Assembly: GCA_005281725.1 (NCBI GenBank)
Contig: SSBO01000003.1
Span: forward strand, 643,396-707,395
Source: Wuchereria bancrofti
Lineage: Eukaryota > Nematoda > Chromadorea > Rhabditida > Onchocercidae
DNA length: 64,000 nucleotides
Direction: 5' to 3'
Shown here: one piece after another, positions 14,001 to 25,740 of the stretch
How the letters are laid out: each line of letters opens with the position of its first letter
Numbering within the stretch: the stretch's first letter is position 1
Translations under genes and position numbers: made by a program
The notes under the pieces: generated by a model
Databases searched by the model: none
Seen by the model: only the letters and a program-made list of their open reading frames with translations
What the model was told of the DNA's origin: nothing

Positions 14001-15537
14001 TGGCTAGTAACTAGCATTATAAGCGATCAATCTAGCTCAGATTCCATCGATTTCCTATCTATATTATGTGTTTTAAGGCTATTCAAGCTAACTCAACATT
14101 TCAGTGGGCTTAAAATACTCATACAAACATTTAAGGCACAATTTAAAAGTTTCATAAATTAAATTTTAGTGCAAATTAATCGCAGCATTATCAACGATTC
14201 AGCTAATTAGCACTGATATAGAAAAGATAATATGAAAATAATCATCGATTGTATCTTATATTAATCTAAACTAGTCTAAAGTTAATTATAGATGAAATTC
14301 ATACCTTCAAATTTTCATTTAAATATTTCAAAAAATTTTTTCTCTTCGCATGTTTTTTATCTTTACTACAGGCATCTGCGCAAGAGTTATTATTACTTGT
14401 ATTTTTTGTTTTATTAGCAATTGTTATATTTGCTGCACTTGTATATTACGCTGAACGAATTGAAAATAATCCAGAAAATCAGTTTACTTCTATACCTGCC
14501 GGATTATGGTGGTAAGTTTATTATTTATTTTACCACTTTCTATCTTTCATTGAAAGATTGTTTCATTTAGCAGATTTATATACTTTTTTAAAATTTAATT
14601 ATCATTCAGGGCAATTGTAACGATGTGCACAATTGGATTTGGTGACATGGTAAGTAATTTGAATTAGTACCATGTCAAATCTACTGCAATTCAAATCAAT
14701 TAGTTAAGTTTCTATCTATGTTATGTTATTTTCATTTGACTTAAATTATTCAATCATTTTCCATTTCCTTTTTTTTCATCTTGAACTATAATTAATTTAC
14801 AGGTACCCAAAACTTATTTGGGTATGTTAGTTGGTTCATTATGCGCTCTTATGGGTGTATTAACAATCGCATTACCAGTACCAGTTATTGTTGCTAATTT
14901 TTCCAATCTTTACTCTCATTCACAGGTAATTTTTTTTTTTTTTTTAATTCTTGTAGAAATTAATAAAAGGTATATAACAAAATCCATGTTGTCATGAATT
15001 TTCAAAAATAGCATTGAATAATTTAAAAAAATAAAAAATTACTTAAAGTAATATATAGTGTGGTAGTTGATCTTTTGTCAATCTTTAAAAATGACATTTA
15101 ATTGATCAATGTTTTATTTGAATAGGCTCGTGCAAAATTACCAAAAAAGAGAAGACGTGTGTTACAAGCTCATGAAATTAAAACATCGCTTATATTTTCC
15201 AAATCAATGAAGAAATCACAACTAGAAGGAAGTAAATTTGTTTAATTAATTATTTACAAGTTTTACTTGTAATTCTTGTTAATATTATGAGTAATTAAAA
15301 TAGATTACTTTTTTTTTTCTTTTTTTTTTTACTTCATCAAACATTTTATTCTGTTAATGATTCGATGGCTGATGAATTCATTAACTCATTCATTCAAAGT
15401 ATATTTTATTTTCAGAATCATTAACATTCACACAGCTTAATGTTACCGAAAATCAAAGTCAAATTCCATGGTCTGAAACTTACGGTCATTCCTCAAATAA
15501 TTTTTGTTTGAAAAAAAACTTGATGATTGTCCAGTGA
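11041..15537 (+). CDS. Shaw-type (Kv3) voltage-gated potassium channel, module A form
   Basis: Voltage-gated K+ channel subunit of the plasma membrane, expected to form tetramers. Exons: 11041-11138, 11266-11366, 11502-11619, 11948-12137 (T1), then 12877-12970, 13155-13282, 13905-14135, 14372-14511, 14610-14649, 14803-14925, 15126-15231 and 15416-15537. All phases join, giving about 496 residues, close to the length typical of Shaw proteins. T1 (residues 1-169) has [19 protein letters not shown] and the zinc-type pattern H-x5-C...CC (HYPTNVC, EPCCW). S1 has KTHPSF. S4 is [13 protein letters not shown], with Cys where module B has Arg. The filter is TIGFGDM and S6 has LPVPVIV, followed by [11 protein letters not shown]. 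The intron after 14135 begins GC, not GT. If the last intron is retained, the protein ends at 15245. It resembles the nematode egl-36/shw group, but the exact ortholog was not decided. Confidence 0.88.
13310..13660. repeat. 23-bp microsatellite in a channel intron
   Basis: About 15 imperfect copies of a 23-bp unit (ATGATAATAATGATAACAAT plus AAT) lie 30 bp after the S2 exon of module A. Each unit holds two GATA-type words (TGATAA). Because 23 is not a multiple of three and the unit lacks stops on the minus strand, all three minus frames stay open through it. Confidence 0.93.
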
Positions 15538-16035
15538 TGATGATGATGGATTAATGTGAATTTGCGCGGAATTTATCTCCAATTTGTATTCTTCATTACT
15601 TACACAAATCAATCAATCAATTAATCAATCAATCAATCAATATATTTTTATATTTAATTTCTACGACAAAAACACTCCATGCTATTCAAAAAATGTTTTT
15701 TTTTTCATTTGCGCTTTAAATGTGATTTTTTTGTCACCGCTTATAAATTCGTTTTGATTTCTTTCTTGTCTTAAGTGTTTGCTTTTTTCCAATAATTATT
15801 TGTTTTGATTTGAATCTAAAGATGCCTTTCATTTTCTTTTAATCACTGACAGATGAAACTTGCACATATAGTTAGAATATGACTATGAAATTCAATTATT
15901 CAATTATTAATTCTATTTCGGGAATTCTTCTAGACTCTTCTTAACTCACGCTTTTACTCTATTTACTTGTTAATACATTTGTATAGTGGTTGATAAGTTT
16001 TTTTTTTTTTGTTTGTTTGTTAAAAGCTTATGGCA

Positions 16036-16470
16036 CTGATAAGAAGAGAATGAATTTGGTATTTAAAAGAATTGAAATCATCATTACTTGCTACTTTCAA
16101 TGAATCTAAATACACAGAATAAGTATAATAGATTAATATAATTAAGTTATAAAATTTTATATGCGTGTTAAAATTTCGATTAATTAACAAATAAATGCAA
16201 AGAAATGAAAAAAAAAAAAACGAAGACAAATTAAAGTTTTACTGATGATATAGCAGTCTGTTTTCAATAAATTTTAAGAAAGCAATTTAACATGAAATGG
16301 TTCTTTACATCATTGATATTTTTAGATACGAAATTTTACTTTTCTCATTTAATTCTTAAAATGATGCATGCGCTTATCAGACTCTTAGAGAATGCATGCG
16401 CTTATCAATCCTTTATAATTATGCAAAAGCTTATCAAACGTGCAGAATGATGCATGCACTTATGCGAGAT
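16036..16470. promoter_or_regulatory. cluster of TGATAAG-type sites between modules A and B
   Basis: ACTGATAAGA occurs near 16036. Four related motifs then lie about 30 bp apart from 16360 to 16470. Read on the minus strand, the two best are TGATAAGCGCATGCAT. WGATAR words are the binding sites of GATA factors, and TGATAAG is typical of intestinal GATA targets in nematodes. The cluster lies 600-1,000 bp ahead of module B, so an internal enhancer or promoter is possible. Inference from motifs only. Confidence 0.4.
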
Positions 16471-17067
16471 TCACAAAAGAAACATAGAAATTAATTAAAT
16501 TAATTAATTGAACCAACATGAAGGAATAACTGAGATGTAAATATTTAAACTCTTTGTAAACTTGAAAGGAATGCCGAAAATAGAGATATCTCTTTGTTAT
16601 CTAGAAGATGACGAGTTTTATCCTTAATTTTCCATATAGAAAAAGGAAACTTTGTCCGAATTTAGGATAATATAGCATTTATTAGTATTAAGCCTTTAGT
16701 TTCTTGAGATTTTCGCTTTTAATAAACAATTTAATTAATAAATAATTCAATTTAAGGATAAAATCCTAAGATTTTATAATTAGTAACGATTATTTCTTCT
16801 TTTATTATTTTTTGTGACATAATAGAGTTATCTTTAGATATGCTCAGAAGAAACCATAAATATTTAGTGCGGATTGTAAAAAAAGTAGAGTACTGCTTAA
16901 GTAATGCTAACTGCAAGGGATGGCGCAAAAAATAAAATGCCGCAATAAATTCCGTTCTGACATTTAAATGTGAATTCTAAACATAAAAACACAGATTTGT
17001 TAAAGTGAAAGTTTGCTTAAAGTAATCAGTATTTGCAAAGGTGTAAAATGAAATGACAAATTTGCAG

Positions 17068-20000
17068 GTAATTTCGGTAATATCCGTATTTTTTGTGATC
17101 ACATCAATAATTTGTTTCTGTTTGAAGACACATCCGAATTTCCGTATTCCGGATATCGATATTGAATTCAGGAATGATTCTACTCATGCATTGGTTGTAA
17201 CAAAAATTGCTACAAGGTAAACAATTTTCACATATTTGAATTATATCTATCACTTCAACAGTCATACAAAAATTTCATCTCAACATTTTTTTCAAAATTA
17301 TGAATTTATAAAATGCTCTAATATGTTTCTCGAAAAAGACTTCTACAGTTCGATATATATGTATGTATAATATGTGAACGTAGATTTTGAAAAATTCTTA
17401 ATCCAGGAACAAAAATTAAAATTAGAAAATTTCATAATTTAAAGGTTTAATTCACTCACAAAATATTATTGATTGAGATGTTCAAAGATCATCAATGTAA
17501 CGCTATTTCAATGATACACAATTTTATAAAATATAATCAAAAAAGATGAACAATAATTATTGAATTTAATTATAACACACCTATGTATCCGAGATGAAAA
17601 TTTTGAAAGGATTAAAAATTGGCTGAATTATCAACAGTATTGGGTTAACAAAAAGTAATGAAATGTATTTGTTCCTGATTTTTGATGACATCAAAAATGA
17701 TGACTAATAGATGAATATTCGTTTAGTTGATCTAATAATTTATTTATCTCATTTAGCTAATTGTAATTTCTAAAATTGAAAATTCTGTTTTACTTGTATC
17801 GATAAATCAGTAAATTGTTAAAGAAAAAAACAAATAATTCTAGTGAAAGCTGCGTAGTAACGAAACTATTAAAAATAATAAATAAAATTTAAATTTATTC
17901 TTAAATTTAAATCTCACGGAATTATTTCAGAGCACATCCGGCGTTCTTTTACATTGAATTTGTCAGTAACATATGGTTCACAATGGAATTATTCATTCGC
18001 TTTCTATTCTGTCCGAAAATATCGCAATTTACTCGACAGGCAGTCAATATTATCGGTAAAATAAAAAAAATTTAAAAAAAAAATTTAAACAAACATTTAT
18101 TCTCACTAAATATAATTATGTATTTATTTCCATCGATTGCAATCAGTTCCAGTAATTTTCTAAAAATAGTACGAGTACTTGGCCCAATTATTATCGAGCA
18201 TAATTACTTGTATACTTAAATTTCAAAAAAATTTAAAATATTACTTCGTTTCGAATCTAATTCTGCCTAAGTTTTTTTTTTTTAGACTTAATAGCGACAC
18301 TATCGTTTTACATCGATTGGGCGTTGGATCGAACAATAACTGGCGCTAATCGCGACACTGTTGAATTCTTTTCCATTATTCGAATTTTACGACTGTTCAA
18401 GTTGACGCAACATTTTTCGGGACTCAAAATTCTGTTCCAAACATTTAGAGCATCTGCTCAAGTATATTTAACTAAAATAATTTATAAATGTTTGCGTAAC
18501 GCAATAAATTGGAAAATGCTTAAAATTAATTCAACATCTTTCACTTTCCTAAACTTATTGAAAGGATGAACTGTTCATAATATCATAAAGAAGTAATAAT
18601 TCACTAAATTCATTTCAATCATTTCGTTTTCCTATCATTACAGGAATTATTACTGCTGGTGTTTTTTGTGCTACTCGGTATAGTAATATTTGCCGCATTG
18701 ATTTACTATGCGGAACGGGTAGAAACAAACCCGGACAATCAATTTCACTCCATTCCGGTCGGACTGTGGTGTGAGTGTTTTTTGTGCTACTCGGTATAGT
18801 AATATTTGCCGCATTGATTTACTATGCGGAACGGGTAGAAACAAACCCGGACAATCAATTTCACTCCATTCCGGTCGGACTGTGGTGTGAGTGTTTTTTG
18901 TGCTACTCGGTATAGTAATATTTGCCGCATTGATTTACTATGCGGAACGGGTAGAAACAAACCCAGACAATCAATTTCACCTCATTCCAGTCGGACTGTG
19001 GTGTGAGTGTTTTTTGTGCTACTCGGTATAGTAATATTTGCCGCATTGATTTATTATGCGGAACGGGTAGAAACGAACCCGGACAATCAATTTCACTCCA
19101 TTCCGGTTGGACTGTGCTGTGAGTGTTTTTTGTGCTACTCGGTATAGTAATATTTGCCGCATTGATTTACTATGCGGAACGGGTAAAAACAAACCCGGAC
19201 AGTCAATTTCACTCCATTCCGGTTGGACTGTGCTGTGAGTGTTTTTTGTGCTACTCGGTATAGTAATATTTGCCGCATTGATTTACTATGCGGAACGGGT
19301 AGAAACAAACCCGGACAATCAATTTCACTCCATTCCGGTCGAACGTGATGTGCTGTATTGTGCTGAGTGTTCCGTATTTTCCCACGATAAAACTAATTAT
19401 TGTCCATGCACAAAGCATAAGTTTGTTAATTTAATGCTAGAATTTATTGAATTATCTTAGTTGTTTCATACCTTATTAAATATTGTAAAAAAAAATTGAG
19501 AGGATTTTTCGGAAACAGATTTAAAATATGGTCAAACATGAATTCAAAAAGCGAAATGTCAATTTTTCGGTAAATGTCACCTTTCTATATTTACAGGGGC
19601 AATCATCACTATGTGTACAATTGGCTTTGGTGATATGGTAAGTGCTCAGTTTTATTCCTCAATTTTTGACATTTCGTTCCGAATGTGCGTAAAAAATAAT
19701 TTAACAAAATTTGATATGAATTTTTGAACGAAGAGAAAGTTAGCCACTTGTTTCACTAAATATGAAAATCAGAATCGTTTAAAGTATTTCTTCTCACTAC
19801 TTAATTCAGCTCACAGTTAAATAAACTTGTTCAACCAGTTCATTCATCGAAATTCCATTCATTTCTTCATCTATCATTAAGCGCTAGTATTACATACACT
19901 TTAACTAATTCTGTTTAACACAAATTTGACAATAAAGTTATTTAAAAAAAGAAAAAAAAAATGTGATCCAATTGATCGATTGTAGGTGCCAAAAACGTAT

Positions 20001-20493
20001 TTGGGTATGTTGGTCGGTTCACTTTGCGCATTAATGGGTGTATTAACAATTGCACTTCCAGTTCCGGTCATTGTCTCCAATTTTGCAATGTTTTATTCAC
20101 ATGCTCAAGCTCGGTAAAATTTTTCATTTCTTTATTTTTCTCTAATTCATTGAATCGCTGTCTAATTTATAAAGCTCTCTCTCTCTCAATATTCTCATAA
20201 ATTTTAGGTCAAAATTACCGAAAAAGCGACGACGTATTTTACAACCACATGAAATTAAACCAATGGTTGGAGGATTAGCAAGCATAAGACTTTTCAATAG
20301 TTTGACACACAAAAATGTGTCACCAATTCATTCGTCACATTTGCTGGATGCTTTAACTACTGCTACCACTCCATTATTGATGTATCCACATTTGACAACA
20401 GATTTCACTGCTAATTTGCAATCAACCAAAAGCAAAAGCCATCATTGCATGAATAACAAAAATAATATTTCAGATAGTAATAAAAATGATTAA
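17068..20493 (+). CDS. second S1-S6 plus tail module (B) of the Shaw channel locus
   Basis: Complete second membrane module. Exons: 17068-17216, 17931-18055, 18286-18461, 18644-18770, 19597-19637, 19986-20113 and 20208-20493 (stop), about 343 residues. It starts in phase 0 at the same residue as module A (VISVISVFF against MISSSSVFF) and directly fits the T1 donor at 12137, giving a 512-residue channel. S4 is [14 protein letters not shown], the filter TIGFGDM, S6 LPVPVIV, then [11 protein letters not shown] and a different C-tail rich in Ser, His and Asn. No separate T1 sequence was seen between 15,540 and 17,067. It is either an alternative 3' module of one gene or a duplicate that lost T1. 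AATAAA lies about 50 bp after the stop. Confidence 0.85.
18661..19345 (+). repeat. 6 x 116-bp tandem copies of the S5 exon and its donor
   Basis: The word GTTTTTTGTGCTACTCGG begins at 18661, 18777, 18893, 19009, 19125 and 19241, an exact 116-bp period. Each unit is most of the S5 coding exon plus the GTGAGT donor. Only copy 1 joins an acceptor (18643) and stays in frame. Copies 2-6 lie inside the following intron. Copies 1-3 keep TGGT|GTGAGT, copies 4-5 read TGCT|GTGAGT, and copy 6 has lost the donor. Confidence 0.95.
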
Positions 20494-23400
20494 TGTATAA
20501 AAGAAGTATATGATAACAGTGATAACAGTGCTATTATCACCAATAAATTTGTTGTGTTAAATGTAAAAGCACTGATAAAGTTTCATCCATCTTAAATTGA
20601 TATTTTTCAAACAGAAATTATTCTTCTCAAAGATCTTTTGCACTTTTCTTTAAAATATATCGAAAAGTCTGATAATTATGCATAATATTAGATAAGCTAA
20701 ATCTGTTTTTTATAATGAATTGATTTACTTGAAGGAAGATTAGAACGGAAAGTAGGAAGGAATAGAAATTTCGGGACGGATTTTTAATAACGGAAGGAAA
20801 GGTAGACTTTACACTAATATCAATGAAAAGGTGAAAAGGGAATGTTTGGTTGATTTATTCGCAATTAATCACTATCTTTTCAGTTACAGTGAACAAAAAA
20901 GTGCTGAAGTTAAATTTTTATGAAAGAAGGAAATTTCAGATAAACTGAAAGTTTACTCATTTAAGTAATGAAGATATGTCTAATTCTTCTTTGAACAATT
21001 AGAAACAGATTTATTATTACTGTTATTATTATTCTTTTATAGACCTAAGTATATGTGTGAACTCCTAGTACCTTAGTTCTCGGGAAGAACTTTGATTTGC
21101 TGAATTTACAATTTGGAAAGTTTCAACTTTATAGTTTAGGGAAATTCAGAGAAAATTCAGAGAACTTGAATTCGATAATAATTCAAATTAAGCATACGAT
21201 AATGGATGATGCAGGTCGATAAAGGAATAATAATAGCAATAACAATAATAGTAATAATTAATGATAATAATAAATGATAATGATAATAATAGCACTAATA
21301 TTAGTAGTGATAATAAGTAACAATAATAATAATGTAATGGCAACATAGTAAAAAAATAGTCGAAGTATCCGATGAATTAAAAAATTTCTTACTGGAAATA
21401 AAATTTCAACCATAAAGCCGCTAGAAGGATTTTCACATTTTTGCAAAAGTAATATCAAATCAGTTAATCTTATGTACTTTTCATGCCGACAAGATTTTCA
21501 ATGTTTTTCGGAAATTTTATAAACTGAATGAGTCATATTTGAAGTATGCACAACAGAATTGTTCAACTATATGAAGCGATTGGTTAGACGTTAACGATTG
21601 TCACATTAATATGAGACACTAAATCCCATAAACATTCAAAGGAAAAAATTATTTATTTGTCACATGAAGTTGAGAGAGAAAATATTTTATGAAAAATGAA
21701 AACAACTACTGCAAAAATTTCAGTGAGAATCGAGATAACTCAACAATTAAAAGAATTTTTGGATGAATTATGTTTGTATGAACTCAAAGGTGTATTTTCA
21801 AATTTAAATTTCTTATCAAATAGGTTCTACTTCGTGATGATTTATCAAAAATTCATTTCATTTGATTATATGAAATAATAATATGTCATGTCACAGTTCT
21901 TTGATAAAGTTAAAAATAATTCGTTTAAAAGTATGCAAAAGTTTATATTGTTTATGATCTGAAATTGTGAATTGAAAATTATATCGAATAATTCTTTTTT
22001 TCCATTTTCGCTTCTATAAACGTTTCTTTTTGGTTTTTTTTTTATGCTTAGAAGAAGCTACAAATTTCATATTTGTGTTGTACAACCTTTGAAATTTTAA
22101 AATTTGCATTTTCACAAGCAAATGTTTGCTTTTTTTATAGCTCATATCACTTTTTTTTTCATGCAAAATATTTCCATCTTTGAAAGTTTAGTGAATCGTT
22201 TCAAGTTGTAAAACATTGCTTAGACATAAAATTTAGATTTGAATGAATCCGTAAGTGGAAGAAAGGAATATATCGACTATTTTACTCGTATAGCTTAGAC
22301 ATACATTTATTCCTTTTTTTTTTTTTTTTTTGAAATTCTGGAAATAGAAAAAAAATTGGTAAATTAGATTTAATTCTTTAATGGCAAAATTATCCTTTTT
22401 CCAACTTGATCAATCTATCTAGAAAATCTTTTTTTCAATTCTACACTGTGATAAAAAATCATCCAATTAATTGCTATCAGAAAATCTATCATAAAGAAAA
22501 GAATATCTGGTGGTAATGATTCTTGATTTTTCTTAATTAATACAAATTTTCTGATTAAGTGAACTTTTGAAAAATTTTCATTTTACTTTTTACTGTTCGA
22601 CAATTAATAGTCTTGCATACTTGCACTTTTTTTTTTTTTTTTTTGGAGAAAATTGCGACAATTTTAAGTTCATTTTACTTTCATGTAAATAAATGAAAAT
22701 ATTAATTTAAATGTGAAAAAGAAATGTTTCCTTTTGCTGAGCAAAAAATTGAATTGTAAATTAATGTCTCAGTAATATTAATAAACTTCAAATTCTATTT
22801 TTTTTTTTTTGACAAATAGATGAGTACCTTTAAAAGTTTTAAGTTTTATTGCTGAAACTTCGCGCAAACATTTTTAACAACTCAAAAATGAATGAAAAGT
22901 GTATTGTGTAGCAAATTTCAAGTAATTTTAAGTATTTGTTACAAAAGGATAAAATTATCAACGCTGTACAACGTTTCGTTGTCAACGCTTTTTCCATGAG
23001 ACATGAGACAGATGACAGCGCTTAGAGTTTGACATTTATTTAATCAGTAAGTTAATTTACATTTAAATTTTGCCTTATGCATGAAAAGTTGCACTAAAAA
23101 TGTATGCAAGTAGCAAGAAATCATCGAAGGTCAATGTTAAAATTTAGTTGAAAAGAAAGAGATATAATTCGTTAATTTTAAATTTGATGAATTTTTAAAT
23201 TTTTTTTAGTTAGTTTCATTCGATTCTATGCAATACACATGGTGACATCAAAAATCTTAATCCAATTTGTTAATTTTAAATTTGATGAACTTTTAAAAGA
23301 TAAAAGAAATGTATGCCAAAATTTTATCACCACTGCTAAATTAATTTAGATTTTTCTCAAAAATAAAGCTTTTATTTGATTGCAAAAAAAAAAAAAAAAT

Positions 23401-25585
23401 GCAAATGTATCTGAGTTTTAAACTTTCTTCAAGTGAATTTGAAGAAGTACTATTAAATCATGCCGAATTTTTTTTTTTTTTTCAAATTTTTTATAGACAT
23501 AAACGAAAAACGTAAAATAATTGCATATGTTCAAATCAACTAATTTTTTCCTTTCCAAAGCAAAAACAAAATTCATTAAAACTAATCGATGCAACGGCTT
23601 GATTATTCACGAAAATATCATTGATGCATCACGAAAAACAATCATTTCCGGTATGAGACATCAGTAGACGAATGAAGTGATAACGGAATTGAGGAGATGC
23701 TTGAAAGAATTCATATACCATTTTGATAATAGAATGTGATCATCATAGAATTTATTGCACTGATCATCAAAAAATTATATTCAGCTTTTAAAATCATGCA
23801 TAAATTCCATTCCTTGTGATGATACGCCTTTTTTTTTTCTTTTGCTAAATTGCAGATGTCTTTTTCGTTGATTTTATCAAATCATTATTTGAACTATTTG
23901 CTACACCATATGCCTTCATATCATTATAAAAGCATTGATAATGCATTTCCTTTAATAAAATTTAAATCTTTTCCTTTATTCGGACACTCTTTCATTTTTG
24001 CTATTATCATTTTGCGCCTCATAGAATTAAGAGCATTCATATTTGTGCAAAATTTTATTTTCCTAGCTTTTATTCAAATTTTTTTGCTGCAAATTTATAC
24101 ATGTATTTTACATTTAATTTTATTCACACATAATTTGCCATTTAAATTGGATAATCTAAATTTTTAAATTAAAATCAAGCATAATTAACAGATAGTAAAA
24201 TCTGTTAAAAGGGCTGATTTTACTTTTCTTTTTTTTTTTTTTCATGCTATTTCCTGTAACAAAAAAATTTACACTCTGTCTGTGTTTGTATCCTAAATGA
24301 TCATAAATTTATTGAAATGTCACCGCTTCACCTTTCACCTTCATATGAATTCTATTATTTGGAATGATTTTTTTCTTCGTGAAAAATGCGACAAAGTTTT
24401 GTTTACTTCTTGCATATATACTTCTATTTTAATAACTTACACTTTTTTCCTTTCCTTTTTTTTTTGGAAAGTAAAGTTATGCTACAAAAATGAAACAATT
24501 TACATGATAAAAGAAAGCCTATTGAAGTGTTTGAAAATGTTTTCTTCGAGTGACTTTCATTCTTCTTTTTTTTTTTGGATTAAATAAAAGGAAAAGAAGC
24601 GCGACTAATGGCATTTCAATAGCATTTCTACAGTACCATTTCAACTAGTCCCGAAATAATTATAATAAACTTGATTTCCTTCAGCTTATTACATTTTAAT
24701 GAATTGAAAAAAACTTTCTTATACGTTGATTTTGACTTATTAAATGTCTAAACGTAAAAGTGATAATGGAAATGTTAACAGAGTATATTGATGATAAAGA
24801 GAAAAAAGCAATGAAATTAGACTAGTTGAAGCATTTTGAAAATTTAACAATCGTATAATTGCTAATTTTATAACTAGCAATCTTCTTTTTTATTCTATTA
24901 AAATTGTTTTTAACAGTAAAAATGTTATTTACTGCATGAGATGAAGAAGAAAATATAATATGCAAAAGAATATCAATATCCAAGTTATTCATCTTTTTAT
25001 CACAAATTTTTCATTTAGCAAAATTATTGAAAAATTAGAACTAATTCTAAGATAATAAATAATTTGCACTGAAATTTCATGCATTTTTTTTTCGTTTGCT
25101 AAAAGTAAAACTGAAGAGAATTCCAAAAAAACGGTACCATATAAATTGTATAAATTTTGGAGTTTTTCCATTCAAACTTTTAGCTTATTCTTATATTTAC
25201 GAGCCCCTTTTCCGATGAAATGGCAAAAATAGTTAGATGCGAAAATTTGATATTCAGGAATTCATTCCATTCCTTTTAATATTTAGTTTTTGAAAAAAGG
25301 ACCATAAAAGGGAGAGTATTGAGAAAATCTTTTTTTTTTGCTCTGTATTCATTTATTTTTGCCATATAATTGAGAAAAGGTATGGATGATTTTGAGTGCA
25401 ACATAAAAGGAATAATTTTTGGGTTTGCGTTTTTTTTTTTTTTTTTCTCAGCTTCTGATTGGTAAAAAAAAAAAAAAACCTTTGCATCATATATAGATTT
25501 ACCGTAGATTTTGATATAACAATAAAGGTGTATTCACAATATGTGTACTTTGTTGTAGGCAAACGGGGGGAAAAAAAAAAACAGC
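20494..25585. other. non-coding stretch downstream of the channel locus
   Basis: AATAAA near 20542 probably ends module B transcripts. A TAATAA/GATAAT simple repeat lies near 21225-21340. No exon with convincing coding content was found. Open frames at 21696-21878 and 23850-24167 have composition typical of chance AT-rich frames, although the first is followed by a GTGTAT that could act as a donor. Confidence 0.5.
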
Positions 25586-25589
25586 AAAA

Positions 25590-25740
25590 GAATTAATGGC
25601 TTCGAAGCTTGCGGAATCGACTACCGCAGTAAAATACCGCGCCGCGCTTTGATTTTCTAAGCGGTACATTCCTGCTTCATTAAGCAGTCAGTCTTTCCAT
25701 TAGCAGACACATCCCGGTACTGCAATTGAAATTGCTTTTT
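25590..25740. other. GC-rich island with small hairpins
   Basis: About 150 bp of nearly balanced base composition in otherwise AT-rich DNA. It contains potential stems: TACCGC/GCGGTA, CTGCTT/AAGCAG with a 4-base loop, and GCAATT/AATTGC, plus the palindrome CTTCGAAG. A short plus-strand frame begins ATGGCTTCG at 25596 and ends at TGA after 18 codons, with a possible donor GTAAAA after 11 codons. It could be a structured non-coding RNA, a promoter or 5' exon, or the first exon of the frame at 26605. No family was recognised. Confidence 0.35.

Noticed and set aside
15540..17067. Search for a second T1 domain before module B
   Set aside because: No segment resembling NVGG, DRHPG or EFWG motifs was found in any frame.
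19239..19460. 73-codon frame with S5-like start
   Set aside because: It is read-through of the sixth, decayed copy of the S5 exon into intron. It lacks an acceptor and the pore.
21696..21878. 60-codon frame starting MKTTTAKISV with a GTGTAT donor-like site inside
   Set aside because: Low-GC, no neighbouring exon to join, no recognisable protein.
23850..24167. 105-codon hydrophobic open frame
   Set aside because: Composition is Phe/Leu/Ile/His-rich as expected of chance frames in T-rich DNA. No splice context or family resemblance.
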